DNA of 64,000 nucleotides, taken from contig CM070622.1 in NCBI GenBank assembly GCA_036346255.1, positions 26,376,751-26,440,750 on the forward strand, written 5' to 3'. The position numbers were made by a program, and so were the translations under genes. The first letter of the stretch is position 1. Every line of letters begins with the position of its first letter. The notes below the pieces were generated by a model. The model saw only the letters and a list, made by a program, of their open reading frames with translations. It made no database searches and had not been told where the DNA came from. This DNA is from Ampelocalamus luodianensis. Its lineage: Eukaryota > Streptophyta > Magnoliopsida > Poales > Poaceae. Shown here one piece after another: positions 35,517-46,746 of this stretch.

Positions 35517-37972
35517 TGTAATGCAAAGCGCTTTAGAGATAGAACGAATTTGTCTCTGGGGTATTCAAAAATAACCCTTTTGAGGGCTGTACATAATTAT
35601 ATGAAAGGATACATAAAACGGAATATTTTAGAGTTTTTAAGGAGGAGTTCGGTCTGCGAGCCAAGATAAAAGATCGTGGGGAGAGTGGAATCTAGAAACC
35701 CTATCTTTTCTTCTTCTTTTTCCTCTCGGCCTTGGCCATTTTATCTTTCTCCCAACGTAGCACGCCCCACGGTTCGGCCGGTGTCACGCGCATTTTCTCC
35801 AACGCTGGGCGCACCGGTGTGTGAAGGACTCGGCCGTGGGCGCTGCGCGCGTGCTTCCGGCGATTGGGCTTTGCCGTGTGCACGCCTGTCGTCGTGCGTG
35901 CGTGGTGGAAAGCCGTCATTGTTTGCACATCGGTGGCTGCCCTGAGGGTTCTTTCTGCGCTTCATTTGCATGTGCACCGCTGTGCTATTCTGCCGACCGC
36001 TTGCGTTTGGTGAGTTTCAACCAATCCAGTGTAGTCGCGTGGGACTTTTGCCTATTGTCTTTGTTATTGTTTATGTGTTAGGTGAATGATGCTTTAGTAT
36101 TTAACTAGTTTTGACCTCCTAACTAGTGTTGCATGCTGCATTTCGTAATTGAACCGTAAGGAGAGAGGTGGACTAGTCTTTGCATCGATTGAATATTTTA
36201 TTGGGATGGTTAGAGATGCATGGCTATGAATATTTAATTGCTATGATTATTTAATTGGTGTACTACAAGGATTAGTTAATGGGAGATGATTTACATGCCA
36301 TATGCTGCTAGTGAAACGAGCAAACATGTGAATATTTAATTGGATTAGTAGGGGGGAGAGAGATTAATTAAATAATGCTAATTAGTAGTTAACTAGTTTA
36401 GCGTAGCATTGTATACATGAATGCATGTTTAAATAGTAAAGACGAGTCATTAGCTAGTTAGTGTTGCATGTTTTATTAGCATGTTTTACTCAGGGAGATA
36501 TCGAATGGTAGATTGGTTTAGTCTTTGTTACATTTATGCGATTTATTAGGGTACCTTAATGGCGAATTTTGAGAATATCATCTACTAGTTAATTGTAGAT
36601 AATTTCTTTATCTTTCCATAGAGTATTTAATCTTGTTGAGCGGACGAGTAATTTTCAACTTATGAATTTAATAAGACCAGCTGTCCGTAAGGTAACAAAT
36701 CGGTCTTACGGATAAAAACATAGGGTTAGATGGTTTAATTAGAAGTCATGGTAATCTAAGAAAAGGTGGAGAATTTTGTGTAGATTCCATAATGGGGTGG
36801 TTTGCCATGATCGACTTGTGAGTCAAAAGTTACGCCATTTTTATTACCGGGACAGACAAGGTGATTGTTTGGTATTGGGGGGAAGCGTTACGGTTTGGGG
36901 CGTATATGGCGATGTCAATTAATTGTTGTTCTTGTGATGTTGTAGCTTGTATTGAAACTTGAGTGTTTACTGTAGGAGAAACGTCGTGCTTGTTGCCATC
37001 TTCTAGCCAGACCGTGCGTCGCAACTAGTAAAGGCAAGTGCATGGTAGACAGCGATCAATGATTGATCTATGTATTTCTTTATCGTTCATTACCATTATT
37101 GTTGTGCTTTTATTTGTATTTAATTGCAAGCAATGGAATGGTATGACTATATCTTGTTGACGAACATGAGAAAATTGGATATGATGAATATGATGAAATT
37201 ATACATTTTTGCATTCATAAGCATCTTTGCATATGAGCGGTGATCATGATTGATCACAACTCCACGGAGTGGAGGAGGTCCCGATCCTCGAGGAGGAGCG
37301 GGCTTGAGAGTGAACGTTGTCGCGACGTTCACTCATGCTATCTGAGATATCTGCGAAAGAAGTGCATGTGGACATGTAGAGTAGAGTTGCATTGAGATAT
37401 GAGATGAATGTGTGTGAAAACAAAGAGAAGAGAATGGCATGAGAATATTAATAGAAGGACATGTGATGTAATGAAGTTATTGAATATTGTTGATTTGTCA
37501 TTGTTCGTTTTATATTGATGTATTTCTTTGAGTCATGGACTCACCTTTGCTCTTTTATTATTTTTAGGTGGTCGTTGAGGGCGTCACGTTTGAGAGGGAC
37601 TAGAGCACATGGAATAGTTTCATACTTCAGACGCATGATTATTTTGCCATGAGAACCATTTGATTCATTATCACTGGACTACTCTTAGCACATGTTAGAG
37701 ATTGATTAAGCTTAGATAATTGCTTTGGACTAGTCTAGTTTGCTCCAAGGTTTTGGGTTTGCTGGTTTGGTGTTGTTTTAGACTTATTGTCTTGTTATGC
37801 TTCCCTCGCTTGTTTATTCATGTTTGACCAGTCTTTATTCATGCTCTATTGTGACTCGTGGTTGGGTTTTATTAATGCTTTGGTTGCTGGAATTTCATAG
37901 TGTGTTGATGAATACTAGTTGAAAGGGTAGTTTAGTGGCATTCCAGGCTCAGTGTTGGGCTAGGGTGTTACA
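35517..37972 (+). repeat. 3' LTR of the LARD-like element
   Basis: It aligns with 28821-31263 end to end. The first bases read TGTAATGCAAAGCG, slightly altered from TGTAATACCCGAACG. Confidence 0.9.
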
Positions 37973-37977
37973 TTTAG

Positions 37978-40900
37978 CCAAAATCCAAAAGAACCATTTA
38001 AAGTCTTAAGGGAAATACAAGATAAAACTTGTATTATGACAGGGAAATGTCTTTATTAAAGCCTAGATAAATTATCTTGGCTAAAAATCATTTTGTTGAA
38101 ATTTTAGAAATTATTTTGGCTTAAAGAAAATAATTGTCTTTAAATAAACATTTTGAGTTAGGATAATTATTTATGTAATTTACAAAGTGATAATGTGGTT
38201 TATAAAATTTATCTGGGAAATATATCATCCCAGTAGCCTCAATAAAAAATTTCATGATTTTACAAATTTATTTGCTATTTTAAACCCGATCAAACCTTTG
38301 AGCAATTGAATCGGTTCGGTCAATTAATCGGTCTAAACTCGACCTTCAAAGATCATGGCGACTCGAGCCATGTGTCTGGGTCTAACCCAATCAACCTGGT
38401 CCAGCTCTGTCACGCTCGGGCGCGAGCTCAAACCCCTCGCGCACCGTGAGCCGTCGATCTTCAATCGAGCGGCGAGAGTCGCAACGTCCACGCGAGTCGC
38501 ATGCGTGTGCGCCCTGATCTCCGCCGTTGGATCCTGATCTAACGATCGAGATCAGTGTATGCAATCGGACAACTCCGGATCCCTTTTCCATCTCCACCGT
38601 CCATTCCCGATCCAACAGCGCCTCCCTTTTCGTTTTAAACCTAAAGGCGCGCTTTTATTTGGGCCGTCAGATTCAAATCCTACGGCGTCCCTTTTTACCG
38701 CGTGCTATTAAGGCCTGCGCTTCTCTGGGCCGTTAGATTTTCATCGTATGGTCCAGAGCGATGCATGCATTCGGACGACTCCGGAGTCCCTCTCGATCTC
38801 CGCCGTCCATTCTTGATCTAACCGCGTCGCTCGTTTCATTTTGAAATAAAAGGCGCGCTACTATCGAGGCCTTTGGATTTAAATCCCACGGCGCTCCTTT
38901 TGACCGAGCGCAATTAAGGCCCAAATTTAGTGGGCCGTTGGATTTTAATCGTAGGGTCCAGATTTGTGTATGCAATCGGACCATCCGGTTCATTTTCCCA
39001 TCTTGACCGTAGAAATCTAATCTAACGGTGCCGCGTCATCTCATCTAATTGAGTGACGTGTATTCCTTTATTTGACCGTTGGATTCCAATCCAACGTCCA
39101 GATTTGAAAGTAGACCCCGCATTTCCTTTGAGCTCTGTTTAAATCTCAATCGACCGATCTAGATCGCACGGCCCATATTAAAAGATGCCGATTAAAACCT
39201 TTTTACCTCTCTATTTATCACAAATTACATTTCTAATCGGACGGCTGATGTTCTTTTGAGCTTTAGGAGGCGCGCGCGACTGAGGATGACAAAGGGACCC
39301 ACATGTCATATGTTGCCTCCCTTCTTCCTTATCTCTGCGCGCAGCCATCTCTGTAAACCCAGGGAGAGGATTTATCCCAAAGTTTATGCAACTAATTTTT
39401 GGGATATTTAGCCCTAAATGGACACCTCATCAACTCTAGACCTTTCCACTCTTCCCTGTAGCTCAACTCCTATATATAACCCTAACTTTTTGAGCTGCTG
39501 CCATTGTTGACCACTAGAGCTTTTCATCGCCATTTCCAGTCCAGTGGAGTTTCTTGTTCCTCCAGCTTGTTTATCCATCTCAAGCGCTGAGTTACACCTT
39601 AACGAAGATTTTATATCTTTGTAGGTTAAAACCAGAGTTTATTTCTCTGTCAATCCACTTTGGTTTTCAGAGTCTTTGGTGTCTTTCCTATTCTGGTAAG
39701 CTAAACCTTTAGTTATTGTCATCCTGAGCACCTTAAGGACCTTAGAAACTCATATGGATCATTCACTCGTACATCAGTAGCTTCAACCTTCTTTAAACTG
39801 AAAAGTTGTTAATATAACTTTTTAGTCTTTCATATCATTTTCAAGAACTAGGGTTTCTCCTGTCAAGATATCATCCTACATAGGTCTAAACTAAACCCTA
39901 GTAGCATAATAAGTTAGTCTCTTGATCTTTATTATTATCTACTTAACCTTGTAGCAGAGAATCATCTCTGTTCTTTGTTGTCGGTTTAACCGACAACTTT
40001 TGGAATTTTGGTAGTTTCTGTAATCTGGCCAACTAGGGTTAAACTAGGGTTTGCCTAGGATATTATCCACTCTAAACATTAGACTAAGTTTCAATTTAAC
40101 ATAGTTTACTTAGTCTATTCTTGACTAACCCGCGCCTGCCTTACTTTCGGTTCTTTTCAAAATCAAAATGCAACTATGGTTTAAACACTAGTTTACATTA
40201 TTTAAAAGTCGTGTATTATAATATGGGTTATTATCACCATTAGGGTAGTTGTGACTTAAGCATGCTGTTAATCATGCATTTCTTTTTTGATCATGCATAT
40301 TTCTTCCATTTTGTACTTATTGTCGATTTTGGCATTTATTGGACTTTATTGCTTCTTATAGAATCTGGTCCTTCTGAGGCTTTTGAATCTTTCTCTGAGC
40401 AACTTTGAACACGCAATGTGTTTATTACTATCAAGGCAAGCATCCTCTTTGCACCATGTTGATCCCAAGTTTTATACCATAGATTTTCTAAATCCAGTGA
40501 CATCTGTGCATGCTATTTTTTCTGAAAATACAAATTGTGATCTGTTAGTAGTTAGTTATGACCTAACATGATGGATTACCTCAATTGTCATCATACACTC
40601 AACCTTAGCATAAGTACTGTATACTATAATATATTTTCAGATTTGGCTTAGACATGCAGTCTAGAAACTTTAGAGTTTGACAAGAATATCTTGTCAAACA
40701 TGGGAATCACAAATGGCTTTCTGTTACTTTAAACTCTTTGTCCAGTTTACTTATGTCCGAAATGAATTTTATATTTAAATTGATCTGGACAAGAGGAAGT
40801 TAGTGATGGTGCTTTTGTGCACGAGATTGGGAATTGTGGTGGACTTGTCCGGGTTAATTAAGGACCGAACTCTGACTATTCAATTCAAGTCCCCCACGTA

Positions 40901-42252
40901 CTTCCACATGCAGTGTATGGCGCTGCTTTGGTTAAGTATGATGTTAAGACTATTGGGTTGGAAACAGAAAGTAAGAATATGTGTATTGACCTTGTATGGC
41001 ATAAATGCTTAGGTCTTATGACATGTTGTATGCCATGTGAGCTTGTATGTCGATGATCGATGTTCTTAGAAGGGTGAGGCGTATATGTGCTCAGTGAGCA
41101 TATCGCACCTTAAAGATGCCGATTGCATCCTAATATGGGTAGTGAGCCCAGTTCGTATTAAATTGTTTGGATCGGCATTACTGACGCAACATGTGTGCCC
41201 CGGTTAAACAGATGCTATCAGTCGTTGTTTAAGCGAGATCAGTTCACACATGGGGTTTCAACTCAATAGTGTTAGCTTGTTGAAAAATACCAAATCTTAG
41301 TTTCCCCGGTCGGCATACCAAAGGAAGTATGTCATCATTCGGAGGCATCCGAAGGCAACGGCTGACTAAGTCATGTGGGTAAAGATGTACACCCCTGCAG
41401 GGTATAAACTGTTCGAATAGCCGTGTCCACGGTCATGGACGATAACTTGAATTGATGTCACCTGTATAGAAGTTTTGATTTACAAATGTGGTTTCGGTTT
41501 TTGGCTTTGCATGAGGGATTCACGCACTGTATTGTTTACATTATGTCATTTACTTACTGTTCTAATCCAACCTTGATTTATTAAACTGCTTTATCAAAAT
41601 TTAGTCTTTGTAGGTTAAGATGTCCTGCTTTATGCAAAACTTAACCATTTTACCTTCCTGTTGTAGCCTTATGCATGTATAAATTCTACTCCTTTGAATA
41701 GGTTCTAATAAACACTTTCTTTTATTAGTTTGTGTAAGACTTGCTGAGTACCTTCCGTACTCAAGGTGCTATCACCTTTTTTTGCAGGTGAGGATGGTTA
41801 CCTTTATGAAGTACCCGTTAGCGCCGATCAGGGTGACGCTAACGAGTAAAGCTACTTCTTTCCTCCACGCAATCGCCTGCGGGTGGATGGGGCCATTGGT
41901 GGATGTTGCCATTTTGTTTTGCTTCCGCTGTTGAACTTGTTGTAGTGACCAAGTCACTCCATAATGTAGTATTAAAACCGCAAGTTGTAAACTTATGTTT
42001 AATTATGTCAATGTATGACTTGTATGTATTTGATGCCATGTTGTTGAAGGATATATATGCAATGGTCGTTGATCCTGGGAACCATTGTGAAATATATATA
42101 TATCCGGGGATCCTGTTTATTGGATTTGTCACTTGTTAAATTTATACCTTTAGCATGATCTTTAATAAAGGGGCAGCACTGTTCCTTAATTAAGAGTTGT
42201 GCTACAGTATAATTTTAATTAAGTACATTTCCAATATCCCGGGGCGCCCACA
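37978..42252 (+). repeat. 3' LTR of element 2, second part
   Basis: It continues the LTR from AGCCAAAATCC (after the TTTAG duplication) and ends GGCGCCCACA at 42252. It matches 18586-22750. Confidence 0.9.
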
Positions 42253-45200
42253 GGGGGCATCACCTTCGGGACTGGCGTTGAGAACAAGTCGGTGATCCAA
42301 GCAGTAGGATCTGTAGTAGGATCCGTGGAGGGGCACCAACTCGGCTGAGCTTGCGAGATGAACTGTTCGGGGTATGGTTCACCTTGCGGGGTGAACTGCG
42401 CAAGGTACGGTGTGTAGCCGGACTGATACCATGGCGCCGTATCGCCCATTGGAAATTGTCCGAGAGTGTGGGGCTGGGAGGGAGAATCTGGGATAACCTC
42501 CGCGGTTCCGATTTGCACGTCCGTGCTCTCTGGAATGGCCTCTTCCTGCCTCCGTGACGACGACGGCATCAGCGTAGGGTCCCTCCGTGACGACGACGAC
42601 ATCAACGTAGAGTCCCTGTGTGCAACTGTGTGGACGATCTGCCGCCCATGCTGCTGCGCCACTGGGTCGACTCGCTCGGACGGGAAGATGGAGGGGGCGA
42701 GGGTACGTGTCGATGCTCCGTTCGATGCCTCAAGTCGACATCGGTGGGCCTTCCACAGCTCATGTTACGAACGACATGCTTAACATCTTCAACAATCGTC
42801 TTCATGACCGAAAAAAGGCGTTCAACTGTGTTGTCCGTACCCCGCTTGAGTTCCCGGTGGCCGCGGTCCACAACGCTCTGCAAATGGTCCACCTGCATGG
42901 TTACCAAATAAACAAAATTTTGTTAGTTAACCCTATTTCGAAGGGTGGTTAATCTACTACGTGCTCAACGTATCGCATCATCACGGCGTGCTGCGTGCTG
43001 CGGGTCCAGCCCCAAGTCCAAGCGTTCGACGTGGCTAGGATTTGCATGTTGGGCCGCGGGGGCGCTGTCAATCTCGTCCGCGTGTGCCGAACGTACCACT
43101 TCAAGTACGTGTCGTAAGTCCCTTCATTGTAAGGCTGTGCTTCCTGCAAAATGGAATCAGTGGCCGTTTGTCATGTATCTATCCACGGCTGCTGCGTCTA
43201 AAGCCAGTTATCGCTCTTGCGGCCCTTCTTCGTCTACCTGAAGGTGGAACAAAATCAATAAATTATGGTACCGACATAACATATGACTAAATGACCTACA
43301 ATATTATTAAGCAATGCAATCTACTTACAAGTGACTACGCCTCGCAAGTGGTCGCCCTAAAGCAGGGGGATCTCCTAGTGCAGCTACAACTGCCTCATCA
43401 CCCGTTGTGGGTTGTAGGGCTCAACCATGTGGGAGAACACCAGATGACAAGTTGTCCTCCAGTACGCTGCATCCTGGTGGCATAGCAAGCTCAAGCCGTC
43501 GGGCGTCGTGCCTTTGAAAGCATCTAGGCCCCTAAAAATTGGTTTTGGTAATTAATGATAATATATGTATATGGGACTAATATGTTTATTGAGATTTTAC
43601 AAGGTTAAGTCCCAACTGTGAGGTTGATCAAGAAGAAGTATGCTAAAGGACAATTTGAAGACCAATATGGATCAAGGTTAAGGTACAAATAGCCTAGGAT
43701 CTTTTTATGGTTTACCGGTCTTAGGAGAAATGGTGGGAAGACCGGATTATTGGTTAAATACCGTACTATTAAGAGGGATCATGTCTAGTAGCTTGATAGC
43801 ATGTTCTTGTGCTTTTTGGATCAATTTAGGATCATGCATGCATATGAATCTTGTTTTGGAAAGCCAAGTATGTTTTGTCAGGATAATCGGTAGTACCGGC
43901 GTTGGTTGCGCGGTACGACCGCTCAAAGGTACGACCAGGCTCGTAGTGCGGTACTCTTGTTACTTGACGGTATGTTTTTCCAAAGAGACATCTTTTGAGT
44001 TCAGTGCACCCCTTGTTCCGATTGTTACTTGACGGTATATTTTTCCAAAGAGACATTTTTGAGTTCGGCGATTCTACATTGCAAACCCTCTATACTATAA
44101 GTTTGTATAATTCTTATGCGGTAGTACCATGCAACTTGTCCACCCGAGCGGTATGACCGCTCTAAAACAAAATATCAATAAGCTCGGCCTCTAAAAAATT
44201 GCAATTTTTTTTTGCCCTAAGCTCTGGTAGTACCTCGTGGGTTCTTGAATCGGAACTCTACGCGATCCTAACTACCTTGCCACACACCGGTCATTCCAAC
44301 TTTGAAGCGGTATGCTTTTTTCCAGTAAGCACCATTTTGTTTCTCTCGTGAAACGGTAGTACCGCACTTGCTGTGCGGTATGACCGGACATCGGTAGTAC
44401 CGCTTCTCGTTGGCGTATCTTCTTTGTCATGAATAAAACGGCTATGTCAGAGCAGTTAATGCCACTGTTATAGCCGTTACAGAGTGGTTGGAAAAGTGCG
44501 GTAGTATTGCATGGTACTTGGCGGTATTACCGCATGTTGCTGAAAATTTGGGATTTCTTCTCCAACGATTATAATTGTTGGTGGGGGTATAAATACCCCT
44601 TTACCTGCTCAAGGATAGGGTGCTAGACCACATTTAACCTTTTTAGAGCCTTGAGCATTCATACAACTCCTCAAATACTCTTGTGTATTCATTGTGAGGT
44701 AGTTGAGCCAAAATTCAAGTGCATCCATACTAGATTGATCCATTTGCACTTGAGCGTCGTCAAGCGAAGGTCATTGATTTGTTACTCTTGGAGTTTTGCC
44801 GAACTCCTAGACGGCTTGGCAGTGATTGCACGATGATCTCTTCAAGAAGGTTGTAAAGAGGCCCGGTGCTAAGATTGTCAGTGGTTTGGTGTTCACCATC
44901 TCCGGAGCGGAGGAAGAACAACCACTAGTGATCGAGGGAAGGCTTAATTCGTGGAGCCGGCTTGGGTTGTCAAGCTTTCTCAACGTGGACTAGTGAAGAC
45001 CAGCAAGTCTTCGATACCACGGGAAAAACTTCCTTGTCTCATTTGTGGTTGTTTCTCGTCTTTACTTATTCCACATTTACAATTCTAGTCTTGTTATTAG
45101 CTCTTTTGTAGGAAGTTGCTTGATTGTTCCTTCATTATATTGTGTTAGGAAGTAATTGCTAGAACTTTCGTACTCTAGATTTAATTTGGTTGATTAAATT

Positions 45201-46259
45201 TAGAAACCTCATATTCACCCCTCTAGTCGGTTATCCTTAATCCTACAACCTTGCACGAAGGCATCCGTCCAAAGAGCCCATATTATGTTGTCCTCGCGCA
45301 GGGCCTCGAATTCGTTGTGGAACTCGGGGTATATGCGACGCGTCCCCTCTCTAGCCCACCCCAGTACTGCCATAGTCCATCGGGATCCTATGGTCGGGCC
45401 TTCCACGGGATCCTCGTCGTCCGCCCCACTATAGAATGTTGTGTGCGCGGATAAGGGTGGACTGGGGAGCGAAAGTACGACCGTCTGACCACGAAGTGCT
45501 CCCACGACCACAGCTGTAACAGCGTGTGGCAACCCGAGAGCACGACTCTCTTCCCATGCGACGTTGCGGCATCACGGAAGTCGCAGATGCGTAGCGCATG
45601 ATCTGGTGAACCCCAATCGCATCTTTGCGGCACGTCCTCATCGTTGGCGTCCACGATGGACTCTGCAAGGTGAATATAACTCGGGTACACCATGTCCCCC
45701 TGCGTGCTAGGGAACATGACCCACCCGAATATAAACAACAAATATACAATTAGGTAGCATCGAATCATCTCCTCCGTTGCGTCATTTGGGCAATACATGA
45801 ATAGTCGCAGCCAGGCGTGTGGAACGCCCTTAGACCTCTCGGAGATAGGATGCCCGAAGCGATGATTGAGACGCGTTTTCCAGTCCAACGACCTCGGAGG
45901 GGGAACAACCGCACGACCTCGCAACGGTAGGCCAGTAATGAAGCTGATGTCTTGCAGTGTCACGGTCATCTCCCCCCTCCACCGGAAGTGGAATGTGTGG
46001 GTCTCCGACCGCCAACGATCAACCAGTGTGGAAAGAAGGGAGACATCAATCAGGAGGTTCTACCCCATGTTCAACATGCGGGCGAACGCAATCGGTCCAG
46101 ATTGACGAAGCCTCGAAACATACTGCTCGTCCAACGGTCAGGTCTCCCTCGGTTCCCGTGTCACCAGAGTTGGCGATCCATCGCCACTGATCCAAGCGTG
46201 ACATCGATACTGGGCGTCCCATGCCTCCTCAAGTAGGGGTGGTACAATATGTGCTATTG
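42253..46259 (-). pseudogene. Plant-mobile-domain (PMD, MAIN-like) protein gene, MULE A (interrupted)
   Basis: Reading leftward, the coding exon opens just after an intron acceptor at 46260. Its segments include LLEEAWDAQYR, ITGLPLRGRAVV, the conserved hydrophobic block YLLFIFGWVMFPSTQGDMVY, then LQLWSWEHFVV. The copia solo LTR (43515-45247) splits it, and it resumes with YLKWYVRHTRTRLT. The proline/serine-rich tail is cut by Ty3 element 2 and finishes at 18240-18453. The start codon seen in MULE B (ATGGCCCGC) is ATAGCACAT here, and a TAG interrupts the second block. PMD proteins of the MAIN/MAIL family act in nuclear gene and transposon silencing, and PMD genes are known to ride on MULEs. 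Its place inside the inverted repeats shows it is element cargo. Confidence 0.8.
43515..45247 (+). mobile_element. Solo LTR, probably Ty1/copia SIRE-like, inside the PMD gene
   Basis: It begins TGAAAGCATCTAGGCCCC and ends ATTCACCCCTCTAGTCGG...CCTACA, like LTRs of copia elements of grasses. GCCTT precedes and ACCTT follows, a 5-bp duplication with one mismatch. MULE B lacks it and reads straight across. It has no internal region, so the element was lost by LTR-LTR recombination. It carries many copies of the palindromic word CGGTAGTACCG and half-versions of it. Confidence 0.75.
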
Positions 46260-46353
46260 CTGTAAATAGAGAACAACTAAAAGTTAGCAAAATCTAATTA
46301 CGTACTTAACACTAAAAATTGCAATAAGAAAAAAAAATTAAATACGTAATTAC
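46260..46353 (-). other. Leader intron of the MULE A PMD gene
   Basis: On the minus strand the donor GTAATTACG at 46353 and the acceptor CTATTTACAG at 46260 bracket an A/T-rich intron between a short non-coding exon and the coding exon. Confidence 0.55.
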
Positions 46354-46409
46354 CTAATCTAATTAGAACGCGCGCTGCGGCTTATGAGCGATTCGGCCGC
46401 GCGCGTTCG

Positions 46410-46418
46410 TTTATATAT
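46410..46418 (-). promoter_or_regulatory. TATA box of the MULE A PMD gene
   Basis: TATATAAAC on the minus strand lies about 55 bases before the leader intron and 320 bases inside the right end of the element, so transcription runs inward from the end. Confidence 0.55.
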
Positions 46419-46647
46419 GCAGAGAAAACAGACAGTGAATGACATCGACGAGTTATGATGTGAAGCGATGTGACTTCGACGCGATTTAAAGAGGGAAAAA
46501 ATAAAAGCGCGTGCGATAGCGTTGCTTTGGTTGCAAACGCAGCGCAGCGTGGCCAACCACTGCGCGCTCGGGCCGGGCAAGCGAGCTCTTGTGCCGTGGC
46601 GGCGGCGCTGCGCACCTGTACGCAGCGGTATATGCACTGTTGATATG

Positions 46648-46737
46648 CACTGTTGAGAGACTAGTTTTGCGAATTATGACGAAAGAGTGCTTTTAAAATT
46701 AAATATTGCTACAGAGTCACGGATACAAAAAAAATTC
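46648..46737 (-). repeat. Right terminal inverted repeat of MULE A
   Basis: The inverted partner of 11486-11577. Its outer end reads GAATTTTTTTTGTATCC on the minus strand. Confidence 0.85.
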
Positions 46738-46746
46738 ACATTGCCT
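46738..46746. other. Right 9-bp target-site duplication of MULE A
   Basis: ACATTGCCT, seven of nine bases identical to 11477-11485. Confidence 0.75.

Larger units (their letters stand above)
28821..37972 (+). mobile_element. Non-autonomous LTR retrotransposon (LARD-like), nested in the 3' LTR of element 2
   Basis: LTRs of about 2.45 kb (28821-31263 and 35517-37972) flank a 4.25-kb interior with a primer site but no recognisable gag or pol. It is framed by a perfect 5-bp duplication, TTTAG at 28816-28820 and 37973-37977. It starts TGTAATACCC and ends GTGTTACA. The length and lack of coding sequence match large retrotransposon derivatives, which depend on proteins of other elements. Its LTRs are very similar, so it is the youngest datable layer here. 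Confidence 0.85.
18454..42252 (+). mobile_element. Ty3-type LTR retrotransposon 2 (chromodomain), nested in the MULE A PMD gene
   Basis: The LTRs are 18454-22750 and 28691-42252, the latter interrupted by another element. The internal part has a degenerate tRNA-Met primer site, gag, protease, RT, RNase H, integrase and a chromodomain-like tail. It starts TGTAACAACC and ends in CA at 42252. The flanks are AGAGG (left) and GGGGG (right), a poor duplication, but the PMD gene of MULE B reads straight through the join, which confirms the insertion. Net of its own insertion it is about 14.6 kb, with 4.3-kb LTRs. Element 1 has related proteins but unrelated, shorter LTRs. Confidence 0.9.
11486..46737 (+). 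mobile_element. MULE A: Mutator-like element with transposase, GRF and PMD genes (35.3 kb with nested insertions)
   Basis: The ends are inverted repeats of about 90 bases, and both outer ends read GAAwTTTTT inward. Immediately outside are ACATTGCAC and ACATTGCCT, a near-perfect 9-bp duplication. Inside, from left: an unknown rightward ORF, a leftward GRF zinc-finger gene, a rightward MuDR-type transposase, a rightward small GRF/membrane gene and a leftward PMD gene with its TATA box near the right end. Removing the nested Ty3 element (18454-42252) and the solo LTR (43515-45247) leaves about 9.7 kb. Every gene is damaged, so this copy would need help from another. Its right end is 685 bp from the FERONIA-like start codon. 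Confidence 0.85.
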
